This document shows positions 8,357 through 19,403 of a DNA stretch of 22,863 bases, piece after piece; positions within the stretch are counted from its first letter, which is position 1; every line of letters starts with the position of its first letter. The translations under genes were made by a program, and so were the position numbers. Below the pieces are notes generated by a model. The model was not told where the DNA came from, did no database searches, and saw nothing but the letters and a program-made list of their open reading frames with translations. Source of the stretch: Zygnema circumcarinatum (taxonomy: Eukaryota > Streptophyta > Zygnematophyceae > Zygnematales > Zygnemataceae); NCBI GenBank assembly GCA_037447605.1, contig CM074814.1, forward strand, positions 245,849-268,711. The letters run 5' to 3'.

Positions 8357-9950
8357 CTAAGACCCCTTGATGTTGCCGCTAGGGTTCAGGGACGGCGCTC
8401 TGTCCGGCTGCCTCGTGAACTGCTTAGCGAGCAGCATTCGTCTGATTTGAGCGATCGACTTTCCGGGGTTTAGATGCTTTGGACACGTCCTCGCGCAGTT
8501 CATGATGGTGTGGCATCGCCCAAGTTTGTATTCACCCGAGACGGCATCAAGCCGCTCGTTTGTATACTCGTCTCGACTGCAATCAAAACAAGCAAGTTCA
8601 AATGATTTTAGTCTGGAGAGAGACATCCAAATCTGACTTTCGTCCCTTCCTTTCGAATTGCCTTCATATAGAAAGAAAATCAAAACAAGTATTATTGTTG
8701 CAAGGGCTAAGCCAATTCTAAACGTACGTTTTAGGTTTTAAAGGGTTTTTAGGGGTTTTTGGGTTTCCTACTGTTACTGTCAAGAGAATACGAACAACAA
8801 TACAAAAAGTAAAAAGAACAAACAAGTATAGCCGGGCCATGCATATCCATGCAAACCCTAAAATCGGAGGATACACACACACCTGTCCACGATCCAACGG
8901 CTCGCATGGAGAAGCGCTGCCGGGCCCAAAAACTTTTCCGGATTCCACCAATAGGAGGGGCAGGCCGAGCTGCAGCACGCGCAGAGAATGCACTCATAGC
9001 GACCGTCAAGCTTTGCACGTTCCTTTGGGAGCTGCCGATACTCCCGACCGTCAGCCGGCTTTGAATTAGTCTTCAACCAGGGCTCAATAGACCTGCATAC
9101 AGAAACAAGGGCAGCAAGTAACTCAGGAGAATCTTAAATCGAGAGTAAAATAATGGGGAAAGACGAGTAGGGGAGAGGTAAGTGAGGTAGAAGTCGTACG
9201 GTTTGATAGAAGAGTCTGCTTCTAAGGAAATCAGGGACATAATAAGCGGCCGCTCACCTGTATTGCTGATAGAAATTGGTGAGGTCTACCACGAGGTCTT
9301 TGATCACGAACATGTGCGGCAGGGGGGTGATCTTTGTTTTCCGCAGTGGATCCGGATCCACCGGTGTTAAACACGCCAGCGTATTCTGCCCGTCGATGTT
9401 CATACTGCAGGATCCACAGATGCCCTCTCTGCAAGATCGGCGGTATGTGAGCGTGCTGTCCATCTCATTCTTGATCTTTCCCAAAACATCGAGCACCTGC
9501 AACAGAAAAAAAAATGGATTCTAGGCTGAGGGATTAGGCGCTGCTCATTTCATTCATCCGGAAAAACAACAAGTAAACGGCACATTAAAGGATAGCGGAA
9601 AATCACGAAGAGCAACTGAAGCTTTTAACTCTGACGCTTGTCGTGAATGCAAAAAGAAGTTTTCCGTAGGCATGTCTTTCCCCTCCAAAGTAGACTATGC
9701 GGAAAGCAGACACTGCAGACGGCAGGATAGATGTAGTAAGAAAATCATCAGCTAACCAAGGCGGACGAGAGAGAGAGAGAGGATTGAGCGAGCGAGAGGG
9801 GAAGGGAGAGGGAGAGGGAGAGCGAGAGGGAGAGGGAGAGGGAGAGGGTGAGATGGAGGGGGGAGAAAGGGAGAGAGAGTGACGAGAGGGAGAGAGAGGA
9901 AAGGGAGAGCGAGGGGGAGGGGGGAGAGAGAGAGAGCAAGAGAGAGAGAG

Positions 9951-9990
<40 letters not shown>

Positions 9991-10386
9991 AGAGAAAAAG
10001 AGAGAAAAAAAGAGGGAGATGGAGAGTGAGAGAATGTTGCTGTAGCTCACCATAGGTCCGCACTTGCTGATGTCGACATCGTACTTCTCAAGAGCTGGCT
10101 TTCCTCCTCGATCAGGATCCCACCGATATATCTCAAAGCTCTTCATCACTGGAGGAGAACCACTTTCTCCCTCCGCCGCGTTTTCTCCGAGGGAGGAGCT
10201 CCGCTTAGCGGCTGATTCAGGAGCGCTGTTGACGGCTCCGTCACGGCCCTGCGGATACGGAGGCTGGAACACGGAGAGGGACCTCGCAAAGTGGGAGGGT
10301 AGAGAGGAGGAATAGGAGGAGCTTCTGGAAGTGACGGTGGCTGCTGCTCTGGAGAGGAACGGGGAGGACATAGAGAGAGGCGCCAT
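8357..10386 (-). CDS. SDHB: Succinate dehydrogenase iron-sulfur subunit, mitochondrial (complex II)
   Basis: Passes electrons from SdhA flavin to ubiquinone in mitochondrial complex II. Four minus-strand exons: 10386-10051, 9496-9258, 9092-8883 and 8576-8357 (stop). All are GT-AG, in phase, and give 334 residues. The first 75 or so residues are S/R/A-rich, a likely mitochondrial presequence. The mature protein starts near [13 protein letters not shown]. The [2Fe-2S] cluster is [16 protein letters not shown] with Cys134, 139, 142 and 154. [12 protein letters not shown] and [17 protein letters not shown] supply the [4Fe-4S] (Cys226, 229, 232, 293) and [3Fe-4S] (Cys236, 283, 289) ligands. SYWWNP near the quinone site is intact. 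I start at 10386 (MAPLSM); the frame also stays open to an ATG at 10578, so a longer N-terminus is possible. It is divergent from the SAC gene across a 1.37-kb shared upstream region. Confidence 0.96.
9765..10036. repeat. GA microsatellite/polypurine tract in SDHB intron 1
   Basis: Long GAGAGG- and GA-repeat tract on the plus strand (pyrimidine on the transcribed sense strand), within the 9497-10050 intron and close to its donor side. It includes an uninterrupted (GA)n run near 9955-9985. Confidence 0.9.
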
Positions 10387-11755
10387 GACGTGGGGAGAAA
10401 AGAGGTGAAGAGAAATCAGGGGGGAGTGGGAGAGAGAGAAGGGGAGGGGGAGAGAGGAAGCGGGAGAAGCGTTTGCCCTACTACCTCTGCTGCTTCTGTA
10501 AGCGAGAGGGAAGGGAGGTGGCTGACGTGGACAAAATGGCCTCGCTTTTGTACACATGGCAGTGCTTTTGGTACACATGGCGCGCAGAATGACGCCAGCT
10601 CAGCTCTCAGGGTACTTGAACAAGGCGCGATAGAGCCACGTACCATCTACGTGGACGAATCAGATGCTGCCAGTGTTTGTCACGTGGACTCGTGCAAGCC
10701 GGCAGGCCCGCCTGCAACGACCGGCGATTCTGGTCGGCTGTGTCTTGGGCGGGATCGTTTGTCGTTTCCCCAGATGCCGACCAAAGACAGCGTCCACTGG
10801 CAGACACGTGACGACGGCCACGATGACTCATATTGGCTCTAGCATGGTGCGTCTCAGCCAAACATGCAACGTGGCAATTTACGAGTCGGCCACGATAGAG
10901 CGATCATGCAGCTGCTAAGTGCTGACGTGGTTGTGTTCCATGCGACTCAACTCAGTAAAAAGCGAGTGCTTCTGGTGTCGTAAACAGTACAATAACTGTG
11001 TTTTGTGTGTTGAATTGGATACCAGTTCCAGTTGTATTTCATGCATAGAGCCGCAAGTCGTCGTCTACTTGTAGAAGCCTAATCTTGCGAAGCATATTCG
11101 AGCATCATCCAATCATGACTCGCCACGTACACGTTTTGGACAGGTCATGAATTGGAAGATGGTGGATTTCTGTTGAACAATGGAGGTAGCAACTTGCAAT
11201 GTACTACAACTATCACAGACCGGACCATTGGATCAATTATTGGACAAACCATTGGATCAACCATTAAACTCACGATTGGATCCAATGATTGCCAACCACT
11301 AGAAGTGGTTCTCACCATTAGTAATTTTCTGCCCTTGCTTGGTATTGTTTCCAAATCAGCCTAATGCTTGGGAATCATTGTTCGCTTCCAATATTTTGCA
11401 GCCAATGTTTGGAACCTCGACGCCGTATCCACTAAGCAACCATTGCCAACGGTTCCATTGGTTGGCGTCCTAGCCAACGGTTGCAAACTACGGTGCCTCG
11501 CCTATCCTGCCAAGGCACTCAAGGCAACGGTTGGAACGGTCCGATCTGTCACGTCACGGGTCGAGCGAGGTATGCCAGCGTGGCATCCCGGTTCGAGTCT
11601 ACATGGCAGCCACATGGCAGACACGTGACAGCCACGTGGCCCCATTTTTTTGGAGTTCTCCCACCCTCCCCTGCACTTGTGCTGCCCCTTCCATACTCTC
11701 TCTCTCCCTCTTCCCTCTTCCCTCTCTCCCTCTCTCCCTCTCTCCCTCTCCCTTC
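10387..11755. promoter_or_regulatory. Divergent promoter region between SDHB and the SAC phosphatase gene
   Basis: SDHB starts leftwards at 10386 and the SAC gene rightwards at 11756, so this region must hold both promoters. ACGT-core words are dense: GCTGACGTGGAC near 10525, TACGTGGAC near 10650, TCACGTGGAC near 10680, GACACGTGACG near 10804, CAACGTGGC near 10868, GCTGACGTGG near 10922, and GACACGTGACAGCCACGTGG near 11620. ATTGGATC/CCAAT-like words repeat at 11225-11290. Three AACGGTT (MYB/MSA-like) sites fall at about 11447-11530. No gene is seen. Factor binding is inferred from motif knowledge only. Confidence 0.55.
11697..11755 (+). promoter_or_regulatory. Pyrimidine patch abutting the SAC phosphatase start codon
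   Basis: Continuous CTCTCCCTCTTCCC-type tract ending immediately before the ATG at 11756. Pyrimidine patches of this kind are common plant core-promoter or 5' UTR elements. Here it probably forms the leader of the mRNA. Confidence 0.45.
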
Positions 11756-14700
11756 ATGGCGGAGCTCCGCCTCTTTGAAGCGCTGCGCCTATGGCAACTT
11801 CCAGAAGCCTTCCTCCTGCAGCCCTTGCAGGAGCAGGGGGAGGGTGGGGGGCGCCTGCTCTCAATAAGCCGCCCGGACGGACATGTCTCTGTTGCAGGTG
11901 CTCTAAGGAAGCTCAACGCTAGGGTTTCAAGGGATAAGTAAGGCTTGAATGGTTAACATGCGGCTTTAAACTGGTTTCTAGTTAGCCTTTTAGGCTAGCT
12001 TTGGATGGTTGTGAAGGTGCAAAAGTTAGGGTTTCAGATGAACGCCAGCAGCAGCTTTCCTAGCAAGCATTGGTTGCTCAATGATATTTGTTCACTATTT
12101 GAAAAATGGAAAAAAGTAGTCTTCTGATCCTTAAGGGTCATTCATACTGCAACATTTAGATTCTGTCATTAGTCAGCTCTTTTGAATCCAAATACCATTT
12201 TAAGCACTACAGACGAAAAATAATGAAGATATGAATGCCTTTTTGAATTTGTTTTGAGACCAGTGTCCGTTCTTCATTGCAGACTCTGTTCCGCAGTCTA
12301 AACCGGAGACCGTTCCGTTAACCGTTTACGGAGTGATGGGCGTCATAGAACTGCTCGCAGGTCAGCCTAGGATACGCATCCCCTCTTATGCGACATCCAA
12401 AACGATCATAAGTCCGGAAATTTTGAAAAATCCGGGAAACTTGAAAAACTCGGAAGTTGTCGAAAGCTTCGGAAACTCGATATATTTTCCAATTCATTAA
12501 TCCACTTGCCAACTGTTTCAACCCCTCCTCCCTCCCTTCGTCCCCTCCCTCCCTTCCCCCCTTCCCCTCCCCCCTGCCCCNNNNNNNNNNCCCTCCCTCC
12601 CGTCCGCCCTCTCTCCAGGATCAGTACTCGTTATTACAGACCCCGAAGCTTAAAATAGGTGTGGAACCCGAAACCGTGAATTTCCAAAACCTTAATCTAG
12701 TAGCTGAGAACCTTAAACCTTGAATCCTTATCCGCCTGACAGGTAGAGAGGGAGGGAGTGTGCAGGCCCGTATTTGGTTCTCATTACCGAGCGGATGGAG
12801 GTGGGAGTCTACCGCAGTGCCAAGGTGTTTATGGTGCAGGCGGTCAATATTCTCGCCTGCAACCCTAATTCAGCAAAGCTCACACTTCGTCAGGTGGGTC
12901 CAATCAGTATTGATTGACTAGAATTTTTTATCTTTATTGTTTTCTTATTTTCCTGAACTTTATTCAATTCAACTATTAGTTCCGTTCCTAACTCCCTTCA
13001 TCCGCTCCCCCCTCCCAAAAAAAGTCTCTTCTTTGAAACTTCCCTGCCCCCTATCTCTCATCCCTCGACTTCCTCCCTCCTCTCTTTCTCACCTACACTC
13101 GCAGAAAGCCGATGAGGAACAGTATCTGAAAATGCTGGAGAGTGCGGTTCGATCGACGGGACTCTATTTTTCGTACGGCACAGACATCACCACAAAGTGA
13201 GTCCATAGAAATGGAACAGCAGGAAATGGTTGAGTGAGGGAGGGAGAGAGAGAGGGGGTGGAGAGGGAGAGGGAAAGTGAGGGAGAGTGAGGGAAGGGGA
13301 AGGGACAGGGAGATGGTATTGAGAGGGGGGGAAGAGATAGGGGACAGGATGGGAGCTGGATGTATGGAAACGGGGGGAAGGGAAGAGGGAGAGAGGGAGG
13401 GAGGGAGAGAGTGGGAGGGAGTGAGCGAGAGAGAGAGAGAATGAGCTGTGTCCCTGTACTTCTTTTCTTTTTGGTGCTCCTGCTGTGTTCCTTTCGCTGC
13501 CGTTGAATTCATGAGAAATGTGGCGATTTGTTGGCTCAGCACTCAAAGAGTGTTCACATCCGGACCCGAGCGGAGGGCCCTTCCTTTGTGGCAGCAGGTG
13601 CTGATGCGTCTCTCTCTCTCTCTCTTTCTTTCTATTGCGCTGTTCTTTCTTCCTTATTTGCTCTTCCCTCTCTTTTCCACATTGCTCGCCTCTTTGTTTT
13701 CTCTTTATTTTTGTTTCACTCTCTCGCTTTCCCTCTCTGACCTAGGCTTCCATGTCTGTAGGCTGACCTTCGTTTCCTATGGAATCGTCACCTCCTTGAG
13801 CCTGCTATCGGAATAACGGGGGTAAGTCCCCCCTTCCTATTGAAACAAAAGGAAGGGGAGGAGAAGCTCCGTGTTGCTAAATACGCTTCATGTTCATGCT
13901 TCATGTTTATTAAACTTATATCAGTTTTGGGAGGATGGGGTGCGATGGATTTTACTTTGGAATGGGGTTACTTTCAGACCGAGCCGTTCCTCCTTCCCAT
14001 CATGCAAGGAAATATCCTTTCTATGTTTTGCTAAGCAGCCCCCCCCTCTACCCCCATCCACTTCAAATAAGATAAGTCTAGAGACCAAGATGGGCCGGAG
14101 AGAGGGGGGAGAGAGAGAGAGAAAGGGAGAGAGAGGGAGGGAAGAGAGAGAGAGAGAGGGAGGAGGGTTATGGAGAAGAGAGAGAAGAGAGCTTTTTTTC
14201 AAGGATTTTGATTCGTCAGATCTTTTGGTTGCCTTAACGGAACTGAGCACGTTTTCAAACATTTCCGTCGGAACTGAAATCGACCCCCGTTCAGATAACA
14301 TTGGTTTCACGGAGAAGCATTTACCGGATAGGTGAGGGAGTCGTAAGATTCATAAAAAAATATCCTCAATTTCTAAAAGCAAGGCAATTTCAGACTTGCT
14401 TGAATTCTTTCCTTCTTCGCCATTTTTTAGTATGTTAAGATTTTATCTTATGTTTTAGCGTGTTTCTCTGTTTTTTGATCCTGTTGATGTAGTCTTCTAT
14501 CCCTCCACCGCTCTCATCTCTCCCTCCCTCTCTCCCTCCCACTCTCCTTCGTCCCTTTCCTGTCTTCCCTCTCACCTCCTGCCCATCCCCTCACATCCAC
14601 CTTTTCGTCATCCTCTCCCTCCTTCCTTCCCTCTCTCCTTCGTTCCTTCTCCGCTCTTCCCAACCTTTCCTTACTCTCCCCTCTCTCACTTCTTCGCTTC

Positions 14701-17700
14701 CTCTCCTCCTCTCGTTCTCCTTTCCTCCTTCTCCTGCACTTTTCCTCCTTCCATTCTCTCTCTCCCTCCCTCCCCCTCTCGTTTCTCCTCCCTCTAATAG
14801 ATTCCGTTGAACGGTACGGCAGGCACTCGCATGTGGCGGAGGGGAGCGGACGGCGAGGGAGCGGTGGCCAACTTTGTGGAAACAGAGCAAATATTGGAAG
14901 TGAAGGGATACCTCGCAGCCTATGTGCAGGTGGGAGAGGGAGAGAGGGGCAGAGAGGACGGAAGAGGGACGGAGGAGAGAGAGAGGGAAGAGAGAGAGAG
15001 AGAGAGAGAGAAAAAGGGAGAGTGGGGCAGAAATGGAAGGGGGTTGGAGAGGAAGATGTGGGAGGACGGGAGGGAGGGAGGAAGGCGAGACAGGAGCGAA
15101 AAGGAAAGAGAGGAGCGGCTTTTTAAGAGTGGGAAGGAGAGAGAGAGAGGGACCATCCTTTTGATCTCCACATAGTTCAAGCTTGTGATGCTCCATGTGT
15201 TCCGTTGCTCAGTTTTGGCCCGCCGTTTCTTTGCGCAGGTGCGAGGGTCCGTTCCGTTGTTGTGGGAACAAGTCGTCGATTTGAAGTACAAACCAAAACT
15301 TCGACTTCTGCAGAACGGAACGGTACGGAACTATGTCCTCAAGGAAAACTAAAAATATTCAACCCACATTATTATTATTATTGTCAACGGGAAAATAAAA
15401 TTGTACTTTACTTTCACATTTGGTTCATGTGGTTTCGTGTTTTTAGGTCGAAGGAGCGTTTTTCGGGACCTTCATTTCCTTTTCAAATTTTGAGTGCTTT
15501 AGGGTTTCAAGGTTTCCTTGTTACATGGTTACAAATGTTAGGGCTGAACTGAACTGAACTGAATTTTCTTTGGTTCGTTTTTTGCAGTCAGCATTGGCGA
15601 GACATTTTAAGGATCTGAAAGATCGATATGGGCTGGTCGTTGCCCTCGACTTAGTCAACCAGGTGACTGACCAAAGAGAAAGATAAATTGACTTCTTCAA
15701 TTGCTTGCTTGCTTCTTATTAATGTTATATGTCTTTTTTTTGCTACGAATGCGCAGTACCTTGTATGTTTTGAAGACCCTTAAAAATGTATTTCTCATTT
15801 ATTTTGGTTGCGGATCGATTGTTTTCAGAAAGGAAGCGAAGCGAAGCTCGGGTCTGCCTATGCAGATGGCGTGGAAGCTCTCAAGGATGATGCAATCAGG
15901 TGCTGCCACGTGTCACACCACTTCACGTCACGTCACAGTCTCACGTCACGTCACGTCACGTATTTGATATTGTTTACTAGTAGAATAATAATAACTCCAA
16001 AACTCTCCTAAACTCTCCTGAACTCTTCTAAACTCTCCTAAACTCTCTTATAATATATTTTGTAATGTTTTTTACTTGAATTTTTTTGATCAGATATGTG
16101 GCATTTGACTTTCACAAGGAGGTCGGACATCATCGGTTCGATCGAGTGCAGCTTCTCTACGACCAAGTGACGGAGGATTTGACGAAATTCGGGTACATAT
16201 CCCATAATCTAATTTGAATAAAAATTTCATCATAAGGGTTGTTAGCCACCACGGTTCGATTCTGAACCTCCCACAGACCCTACAAGAAGGGTTAGGATAA
16301 GACAAAAAAGTCAAGAAAGTCAAACCCGGCAAATCCGAGGCGGCCCAGAAACCACGAGATGCTGATGTAGTTTCCAACGTTTGTGAGAGTGGTTTTTTTC
16401 AGGTTTTTTTTAGTGAAGGATGGGGAAAAAGTGAGGGAGCAGTTTGGGGTCGCTCGGGTCAACTGTATCGACTGCCTGGACAGGACAAATGTCACGCAGG
16501 TAAAGGGCCAGAGTTGGAATTTCAATTGAAAATTTAGAGATTTCCAAATTTTAAGAAGTTTGTAGCTCTTTTCAATTGCCATAGTGTTTAATAGTTTGTT
16601 TGTTTGTATGTTTGTTTCTTTTTTTTTTTTTGATTTTTGGATTCAGAGTCTGCTGGGCCGCAAGGCGTTGGAAGCGCAGCTTCGAACCGTCGGAATTTTT
16701 GGAGAGACGGAGAGTGTGATGGAGCATCCTGCTTTCTTCACAAAGTTCAAGATTTGTGAGTTACTCAGGAGGGAGAGAGAGAGAGAGAGAGGGAGAGATA
16801 GAGTGGCAGAGAGAGAGAGCGGCTGAGAGAGGGAGAGACAGAGTGACAGAGAGAGAGCGACTGAGAGAGGGAGAGACAGAGTGACAGGAGGACGAGCGAC
16901 TGAGAGAGGGAGAGACAAAGTGACAGGAGGGAGAGCGACTGAGAGAGGGAGAGACAGAGTGACAGAGAGAGAGCGACTGAGAGAGGGAGAGACAGTGACA
17001 GAGAGAGAATGGGGGAGAGAGAGAGGCGCGGGGCAGAGAGAGGTGGGGGAGAGAGAGAGAGTGACAGAGAGAGAGAATGGGGGAGAGAGAGAGGCGCGAG
17101 ACAGAGAGAGGTGGGGGAGCGAGGAAGAGAGTGACCGAGAGAGAGAGAATGGGGGAGAGGGAGGCGCGGGGCAGAGAGAGGTGGGTGCGAGAGAGAGAGA
17201 GAGAGAGTGGAGAGAGGGGGGAGGGGAGGGAGAGGGAGAGGGGGCAAAAGGGAGAGCGAGCAGCAGGAGGGGATTCATGCTTGTTTGGCGGTCAAAGCCT
17301 CACATTTCCACGAAAATCAGGATGCTGACGTCATGATGCTGACATGGCAGTGTGGGCGAATCACGGTGATGACATCAGCAGGCAGTACGCGGGCACGGGC
17401 GCTCTCAAAGGCGACTTTGTTAGGTTCCTCCAAAAATACCTTTGAAAATGTAAAAAAAAAAGAAGAAGAAGAAAAAAAAAAAAGAGAGGCTTGTGTATTG
17501 AAGCCGCGATAATTTTCAATCCCAAATTCATCCCTCCCCGATGATGAATTTCATAGTAGCCTTATTTGCACCCTATTTTTTTCCCCTGCCCGGATTGGCT
17601 TTGGGGGGGTCAGGTACGGGCAGCGAAGCTTTTCCGGTGTGCTGCAAGACGGCGTAAACTCTCTTTTACGATATTATTTTAATAACTTTCGAGACGGGCT

Positions 17701-17802
17701 CCGGCAGGTAAATGTTTTCTAAAACGGATCCCAGAAAACGTCTGAAACCCTAAAAGCCAAGAAAAAACCGACAGACTCCAAAAAAGAAAGGGGCGGGAAG
17801 AG

Positions 17803-17851
<49 letters not shown>

Positions 17852-17905
17852 CTCGTTCTCTCTCTCTATCTCTCTCTTTCTCTCTCGTTCTCTCTCTTTC
17901 TCTCA

Positions 17906-17938
<33 letters not shown>

Positions 17939-19019
17939 CCCCTCTCTCTCGCTCTCTCTCTCTCTCTCTTTCTCTCTCGCTGTAAATCCAAAGCAACTTT
18001 GGGGACCACCCTTACCACTTTGAACCATGTTTTGGAGCAGTCGCTGAGCGAGGCAAAAGTTGTGTTTGCAGGACGGGTTGGACCTCGTGACCGGTCACGT
18101 CACGGTGAACAAGTACGGCCTCTCTCCATTCGATGTGAAGGGCATTGACCTCTATGCGGTAGGTCTTCTCACTCTCCCACTGCCTTTCTCTCTCGCTCCC
18201 ACGCTCTCTCTTTCTCCCTTTCTCTCTCTTTCGCTCTCCCTCACTCTTTCTCTCTTTTTCTCCCTCTCTCTCTCTCTCCCTGTCTCTTCGTTTCTCGCTC
18301 CCCTCGCTCTCTCTCCCTCTCAATGTTCTCCCCTTACTTTCTCCCTCTCTCTCTCGCTCTCCATCCCGGTCTTTCTCCCTCTATTTCTCACCCACTCCCT
18401 CGCTCTCTCCCTGTCTCCCTCTTTCTCGCTCCCCTCGCTTTTTCTCCCACTCTGTCTCTCCCCATCTCTCCCTCTTTCTCTCAGCTCCCCCCACCCCCAC
18501 ACGCACATTTTTTCGTCGTTTCATTTCCTCTCTCGCTGTGTCTCTCTCTCCCCCTATTCGTTGTTTCTTTGGCAAATTATACCCCATTGATTCTTCGATG
18601 GCTTCCCTTCATTTCTTAAGCAAATGCCATTTCCTTGTGCAGAGCCTTCCGTTAACCTTGGCGGTTCTCTTTGCCGGGGTCGGTATGGCGATCTATGCAC
18701 TCACCCACGGTCAGTTTTCAGTTACAGACCTTTCCTCGTCCCTTTGTGTCGTACCATGTATAGTTAAAAAGCGAAGAGAAGGATTATATTAAGCAATCGA
18801 TTAATTAATTAAAAAATCAATTATTTTTACATGGGTTCTAACACGGGTTTCCATGTCCCCCCCATGATGAGGGGCGCAGTTGGCCATAGGGCCCATCCGT
18901 ACGCTGCAACGGTGGCAGTCGCATGGAGCCTGTTATCTTCAACGATCCTTTGGGCGTTCCATGTGTACGGACGGTACTTCACGAGCCGACCGCGGTTGGG
19001 AAAATTCAGATGGAATTGA
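11756..19019 (+). CDS. SAC1-type phosphoinositide phosphatase (plant SAC6/7/8, RHD4-like)
   Basis: Removes phosphate from phosphoinositides, mainly PI4P, on ER/Golgi-type membranes. Exons that fit in phase: 11756-11897, 12283-12360, 12766-12893, 13105-13196, 13540-13597, 13762-13821, 13978-about 14023, 14801-14929, 15239-15322, 15588-15662, 15829-15899, 16094-16192, 16403-16499, 16647-16755, 17351-17423, 17614-17707, 18072-18158, 18643-18709 and 18880-19019 (stop). Sac-domain landmarks: [62 protein letters not shown], then the CX5R catalytic loop [35 protein letters not shown] and YYFNNFRDG. Two hydrophobic helices close the protein ([19 protein letters not shown] and [19 protein letters not shown]), as in ER-anchored SAC1, before [12 protein letters not shown]. 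The total is about 576 residues against about 597 in Arabidopsis SAC7. A segment of some 25 residues between FLLPIMQG and GTRMWRRG is not found. Confidence 0.93.
12522..12612. repeat. CT-rich tract containing an assembly gap
   Basis: CCCTCCCTTCC-type tract in SAC intron 2. The assembly carries ten N at 12581-12590, showing that this low-complexity DNA was not resolved; the true length is unknown. Confidence 0.9.
13225..13445. repeat. GA-rich polypurine tract in SAC intron 4
   Basis: GGGAGAGAGAG-type tract right after the donor of the exon ending at 13196. It fills most of the 343-bp intron. Confidence 0.85.
14090..14190. repeat. GA-rich tract in SAC intron 7
   Basis: GAGAGAGGGAGAGA-type block about 70 bp after the last recognised SAC codons (14023), in the interval where a conserved coding segment is missing. 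Confidence 0.85.
14204..14331 (+). other. Exon-like open segment inside the SAC gene
   Basis: TTTTTTTCAAG (acceptor-like) is followed by 42 open codons ([20 protein letters not shown], then [17 protein letters not shown]) ending at a strong donor-like GATAG|gtgagg. It does not resemble the expected SAC segment. It could be a cassette exon, a chance open frame, or a part of another gene. Confidence 0.25.
14505..14797. repeat. CT-rich polypyrimidine tract in SAC intron 7
   Basis: Nearly 300 bp of CTCCCTCCCT/CTTCCTTC-type DNA ending at the TAATAG acceptor before 14801. Both strands carry long open frames here because of composition alone. Confidence 0.88.
14930..15160. repeat. GA-rich polypurine tract in SAC intron 8
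   Basis: Begins at the donor (CAG|gtgggagagg) of the exon ending 14929 and fills most of the intron with GAGAGAGG-type DNA. Confidence 0.85.
15904..15960. repeat. CACGT/TCACG pentamer array in SAC intron 11
   Basis: After GCCACGTGTCACACCAC, the word TCACG recurs about eight times, mostly as head-to-tail TCACGTCACG. It is placed right after the donor at 15900. Each pair creates an ACGT core. Confidence 0.8.
16765..17260. repeat. Purine-rich compound minisatellite in SAC intron 14
   Basis: Two families lie in tandem. At about 16820-17000 there are five copies of a roughly 39-bp unit with GAGAGAGGGAGAGACAGAGT then GACAGAGAG. At about 17005-17200 there are three copies of a roughly 70-bp unit with AATGGGGGAGAGAGAGAGGC and a CAGAGAGAGGTGGGGGAG part. 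Plain GGGAGAGGG tract follows. Confidence 0.85.
17808..17972. repeat. CT microsatellite in SAC intron 16
   Basis: (CT)n with TTTCT and CGTTCT interruptions, within the 17708-18071 intron. Confidence 0.9.
18165..18547. repeat. CT-rich tract in SAC intron 17
   Basis: CTCTCTCCC-type DNA fills nearly the whole 18159-18642 intron. A block containing TCTCGCTCCCCTCGCT is repeated near 18293 and 18423, pointing to an internal duplication. Confidence 0.88.
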
Positions 19020-19403
19020 GAGAAGAAAAGGAAAGGAAGGGAAAGGAAGGGCCGTTTTTATGGTTAAAGTTACGGAAAAATTTCAAGGTTTGGATGGAAA
19101 ACCAGATGGTTGGTGGAAAGCGGTTCAATTTTTCGATCCTAGAGATCGTATTTGTTTCAAGTTATCTGCAAGTAAGGTTTTTGGAGGGATCTGAAATTAT
19201 AAGAATCTGTTGTTTCTTTTTTCAAATAAAGGAAACTAATCTAAGGTAAACTTCATTTCAGAGGTTTGAACACGTCGAGCCGCCCTTTTGAACTCCGGAG
19301 ATTCGATCGATGAAGAAAGCTCATTGAAAAGTGAACATGGGACCCAATTTGGGGCTTTTCGGGCTACCGAGAGACAATCTTGAGCTCGTTCTAGTTCAAA
19401 GTG

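Noticed and set aside
16643-17278. 211-codon minus-strand Ser/Leu/Pro-rich frame and similar S/L/P or R/E/G-rich frames elsewhere
   Set aside because: All are translations of GA/CT tracts inside SAC or SDHB introns.
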